The notes under the pieces were generated by a model. That model did no database searches and was not told the origin of the DNA. It saw only the letters and a list, made by a program, of their open reading frames with translations. This document shows, one piece after another, positions 60,934 through 64,000 of a stretch of 64,000 bases of DNA. Every line of letters begins with the position of its first letter. The first letter of the stretch is position 1. The DNA comes from JAHBNG01 sp039028975. GTDB taxonomy: Bacteria; Chloroflexota; Anaerolineae; Caldilineales; Caldilineaceae. The translations under genes and the position numbers were made by a program. The stretch spans positions 1-64,000 of the forward strand of contig JBCCHB010000015.1 of assembly GCA_039028975.1 (NCBI GenBank), given 5' to 3'.

Positions 60934-63654
60934 TTAACCAGCCGTACTCAACATAAGCGTCGGTCCGACAGGGAAACAGCCCAGGGTTTCACCGTAAAGG
61001 GAGAGTCCGCCCTGATGGCTAGCACTTGTTGGAATCTCAAAACGGATGGTAACCGTCTTGCCCGACCCTACGTTCTCCATCAATTGGGCCAACTCTGCTT
61101 TCGCCATTGTCAGGTTAAGCAGAAAACCGTGGGCACCAGGGTCGATGGAGCGATGATGGCTGAGTACACCTCGAGCGTCCGCCGGATCGTCAGAGAGGTG
61201 AGCTTCTCCAATCTGGCTTCCATTGATAGAGACAACCAGATCAGATGCCCACTTCTTGTCTTCTTCCGTCTGCGGGTATTGGAGTCCATAGGTGCGCTGA
61301 GGCCAATCAATTTTGGCTCCACCAGCCTTGGAACCCGCTTCAAAGAGGATGTCCAGTTGGGTCACGTCGGCCAGTGCGAGGCCATCTGGCAAGACTACCT
61401 CATACTCTACCCAGCCACTTCCCGTTGCGGCAAATTTGGCTCCACTTGGCTCCATATAAGGTGGCAGCCATTCCCAATTCGTCTGCTGGATAAAGCCTGG
61501 TAGGAGTCGGATTGCCCAGCCATCTGCGGTTTTTTCAGCTAGCGGGTTGGCTTTTCCACGAACTTCGATATTGACATAATTTCGACTTCGTATGGCCCCG
61601 TGTTCATCTTCTAGCCAAAGGGCCAAAGTCGCAAGTCCATTTTCATTGGGCAGTTGAGTGTCTATTTCGACTCCGTCCGTTACGGCAAAGCGGGCGGGTC
61701 CGATAGAAATCGCCTGTTCTTGAATCGTCGATTTTTGGCCGAACCGATCGATGAAGTCAAGCTGCCAGCGGACTTGGCTACTCGACATAGATGCCCCCCA
61801 ATGGCTAACAAAGAGAGGCGCACGGAAGGTACTGCCTGGAGACAAGGTCTGGCAAGGTGGGGCATCAACCCCAACCAAGTCGGCACCATTGAGATCTGCC
61901 ACACTCATGCCTTCCACAAAGAAGTCATAGCCGAACTCCTTTTTAGAGCGATCATAGTTGACAAATCCGTTGTGCTCCCACTCGATATCGTCCAGCTCTG
62001 TATAGACGTAACCACAGATTTTATTGTGGCGACGCAGCTCAGAAGTCTGGTATTTGAAGCACCAAGCAATGTCTGTATCGCCACTGCGGGCCGCAATGCC
62101 ACCATACTCGCTATTCATAAGGGGGGCCGTCTTCTGCACATAGTCGCCACCCACATAGTTGAAGCTGGATCCAGGGTAAGTTTCATCGACCACACGCTGA
62201 ATATGCTGGCGTACACGACCATAGTCATTGATGTAGTAGTGCCATGAGTTGATGTCGGTCTCCACATGATCATACTTGCAGACAGAATTGTCCTCCACCA
62301 GTCGAGTGGGGTCCAGTTTTCGGGTCAGTTCGACCACCTCTGCTAGCCATGCTTGGGCTTCGGCGGTGTGGAGTTTGGTTAACCCCCACGTCTCGTTAAA
62401 GATGATCCAGGCTATGATCGAGGGTGAGTTGTAGTCCCGCTCCATGACGCGATGGAGTGTCTCCACAATAATCTTGCGCATGGCAGGCGAATCTATCACA
62501 GGGCTAGGCAGATCATACATCACCAACAGCCCCAGCTTATCCGCCCAGTAGTAGTAGCGGGGATCGTTGATTTTGATGTGACAGCGTAGCATGTTCAGGC
62601 CTAGATCTTTGGCAAGCTGAATGTCACCACGGATAATCTCATCTGTTGGATAGCTGTGAACGCCATCGGGGTGGAATGCCTGGTCCAATGCACCCCGCAG
62701 GTAGACTGGCTCGTCGTTGAGCAGAATGTACTCATATTCATTGCCATTCCAAGCACCAGTTGTAATGGTTCTCATACCAAAGTAGGTGGCAACCTGATCT
62801 GTCCCACCATCGGCACTGATTAGGGACACATCAACCTCATAGAGATAAGGGCTTTCAGGCGACCAGAGCTTTACATTGGGTATGGCCAAGCTTAATCGAT
62901 GTTGGCTAGCCCCCTCCGCCAGTTCAACCTCAGCCTCCATTGTTTCAAAGTCCCCATACTTGGAGCAAATTCGCAGCGTTGCTCTATTGAGAGAATTCCC
63001 GGTGGAATTACTAGGGGCGCTACAGGCCACGTTGATGGTGGCATGAGCTTGTCGATTGGCCACGTCAGGTGCAATCTGGATCGATGTGACGTGATTGGGC
63101 GCACGTCCCTCTAGCCAGACCGTCTGCCATATGCCGCTGGAATGGGTGTACCAGAATGGAACCTGCTTGCCCACCAACGTCGATGCTTCGGCAATATCAA
63201 AGGCACGTACGGTCACAGTGACGCTTTCGCCAGCTTTGGCATAGGGACTCAGATCAACAGAGAAAGGCAAGTAGCCATTTTCATGCTCTGCTGCCAATTC
63301 GCCATTGATCCAGACTCGAGCATGCCAGTCTACCGCCTCGAAGTTGAGGTATGGCACCAAGTCACCCCATTCAGCTGGGATGGTCACCTCGCGCTGATAC
63401 CAGCCTGCCCCCTTGTGGTTACTGCGTTCTACGCCAGAGAGCTTGGATTCCCAGGGAAATGGGACATGAATGGTCAACTGTTGGGAAAAGGGTACCGCTG
63501 GCAGATACCAGCGACTCTGTTCACCGATTAGCTCTTCATCAAATGAGAAATCCCAAGGACCATTCAGGTTAACCCATTTTGGACGCTGAAAGTAAGGTCG
63601 GGGATGTTCGGGACGCAGATTTTCGGAATGGGGAGCAGAAAGGAGTTGAGACAT
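60934..63654 (-). CDS. GH2-family beta-glycosidase
   Basis: A 906-residue GH2 enzyme. An N-terminal sugar-binding jelly roll (about 30-190), an Ig-like domain and a TIM barrel. The acid/base Glu is in FNETWG (near 420) and the nucleophile Glu in MNSEYGG (near 515). The C-terminal ~300 residues add beta-sandwich domains. No signal peptide, so the substrate is probably taken up first. AGGAACCC precedes the ATG. The MalT-like regulator follows on the same strand. Galactosidase versus glucuronidase or mannosidase activity cannot be told. Confidence 0.9.
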   Translation of the reverse strand: MSQLLSAPHSENLRPEHPRPYFQRPKWVNLNGPWDFSFDEELIGEQSRWYLPAVPFSQQLTIHVPFPWESKLSGVERSNHKGAGWYQREVTIPAEWGDLVPYLNFEAVDWHARVWINGELAAEHENGYLPFSVDLSPYAKAGESVTVTVRAFDIAEASTLVGKQVPFWYTHSSGIWQTVWLEGRAPNHVTSIQIAPDVANRQAHATINVACSAPSNSTGNSLNRATLRICSKYGDFETMEAEVELAEGASQHRLSLAIPNVKLWSPESPYLYEVDVSLISADGGTDQVATYFGMRTITTGAWNGNEYEYILLNDEPVYLRGALDQAFHPDGVHSYPTDEIIRGDIQLAKDLGLNMLRCHIKINDPRYYYWADKLGLLVMYDLPSPVIDSPAMRKIIVETLHRVMERDYNSPSIIAWIIFNETWGLTKLHTAEAQAWLAEVVELTRKLDPTRLVEDNSVCKYDHVETDINSWHYYINDYGRVRQHIQRVVDETYPGSSFNYVGGDYVQKTAPLMNSEYGGIAARSGDTDIAWCFKYQTSELRRHNKICGYVYTELDDIEWEHNGFVNYDRSKKEFGYDFFVEGMSVADLNGADLVGVDAPPCQTLSPGSTFRAPLFVSHWGASMSSSQVRWQLDFIDRFGQKSTIQEQAISIGPARFAVTDGVEIDTQLPNENGLATLALWLEDEHGAIRSRNYVNIEVRGKANPLAEKTADGWAIRLLPGFIQQTNWEWLPPYMEPSGAKFAATGSGWVEYEVVLPDGLALADVTQLDILFEAGSKAGGAKIDWPQRTYGLQYPQTEEDKKWASDLVVSINGSQIGEAHLSDDPADARGVLSHHRSIDPGAHGFLLNLTMAKAELAQLMENVGSGKTVTIRFEIPTSASHQGGLSLYGETLGCFPVGPTLMLSTAG

Positions 63655-64000
63655 TTGGGTTCCTTTGGTTTGTTTGGTTTCTGTGATTCCAATGGTTTTC
63701 TGTCCAGATAGATTCTGGTAATAAACCGAGATAGTCAGCTACTTGTCTGCCCAATTAGGCGTAACGACTTGGACTAGCGGACTATGAATGTTCATCTTGA
63801 CTGTTTGTATTGTAATAGCTCGCCTTGGATGGAGAAAAATTGGTGCAGGGCAGCTATGATATAGTTTACAGAAAATATTTTTCCTATCATTGATAGCATT
63901 TTGGCTGGTCAACGCTAGAGCACGGTTTTCCCATGGTTTTGATAAGATTGAAGCCGGTCTGTTTGCTGTGATATAATTAAGGTGAGTTGAATCCAAGGAG
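63655..64000. other. Right edge, 5' region of the GH2 gene
   Basis: No gene is supported inside the window. Minus-strand promoter elements for the GH2 gene should lie here. On the plus strand, TTGAAG (63948-63953) and TATAAT (63972-63977) with an 18-base spacer precede AAGGAG at the very end (63995-64000), indicating that a plus-strand gene starts just beyond the window. Confidence 0.5.
63948..63977 (+). promoter_or_regulatory. Candidate sigma-70 promoter for a gene beyond the window
   Basis: TTGAAG at 63948-63953, 18-base spacer, and the consensus TATAAT at 63972-63977. A ribosome-binding AAGGAG ends the window. Only the sequence match supports it. Confidence 0.5.

Overview
The window looks like a chromosomal segment of a mid-GC (about 50%) Chloroflexota bacterium, probably Caldilineae/Anaerolineae-like. 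This is inferred from the gene content: MalT/LuxR regulators, a GerW-family protein outside a sporulation locus, several Pro/Thr-linker Ser/Thr kinases with FHA partners, phytanoyl-CoA dioxygenase-like enzymes, a CehA-type PHP hydrolase and a GHL6/GH2 glycosidase set. No ribosomal or marker gene is present, so the placement is provisional. About 44 protein or pseudogene loci and one tRNA-Val gene are supported.

Layout. 0-9 kb: tRNA-Val with a consensus promoter and a perfect hairpin, a DJ-1-like protein, a divergent SDR/lactonase-like pair, a universal stress protein, a secreted matrixin-like protease, and a convergent pair made of an NB-ARC ATPase and a LuxR-type regulator. 10-12 kb: four small genes ending in a GerW-family protein. 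12-21 kb: an unassigned zinc protease, a CehA/McbA-like hydrolase, a GNAT, an ECF-like sigma factor, trpS and a class-III aminotransferase. 21-39 kb: a long minus-strand phospho-signalling island. 39-46 kb: an M28 peptidase, an MrfA-like helicase with an HNH insertion, and a sulfur-carrier cysteine operon behind a structured, attenuator-like leader. 47-64 kb: a family-5 oligopeptide-type importer (binding protein and two permeases, no ATPase), two PhyH-type dioxygenases flanking an AT-rich APH-family kinase, an amidase, a GHL6-type hydrolase, a disrupted DUF6326-like gene, a MalT-like regulator and a GH2 glycosidase.

The most interesting region is 21.5-38.9 kb. One module resembles the known TerY-P/YegI-YegK-YegL triad (vWA, PP2C, kinase). 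The second holds a secreted DNRLRE/PKD protein, two membrane kinases, a membrane PP2C, a membrane protein with an outside vWA domain and an inside FHA domain, and a transcription factor that fuses a receiver-like domain, a winged helix and an FHA domain. A kinase and the PP2C in this module carry the same C-terminal extracytoplasmic domain, about 60% identical by eye, so opposing enzymes may read the same external cue. A 1.3-kb cassette with inverted ends, carrying an Rpn-nuclease/YbaK fusion, sits between the two modules.

The intergenic DNA holds two families of roughly 85-93-bp palindromic elements beginning and ending in TATA, a third element nested inside one of them with an apparent 8-bp target duplication, and several short tandem arrays. 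One palindromic family has the same ends as the Rpn/YbaK cassette.
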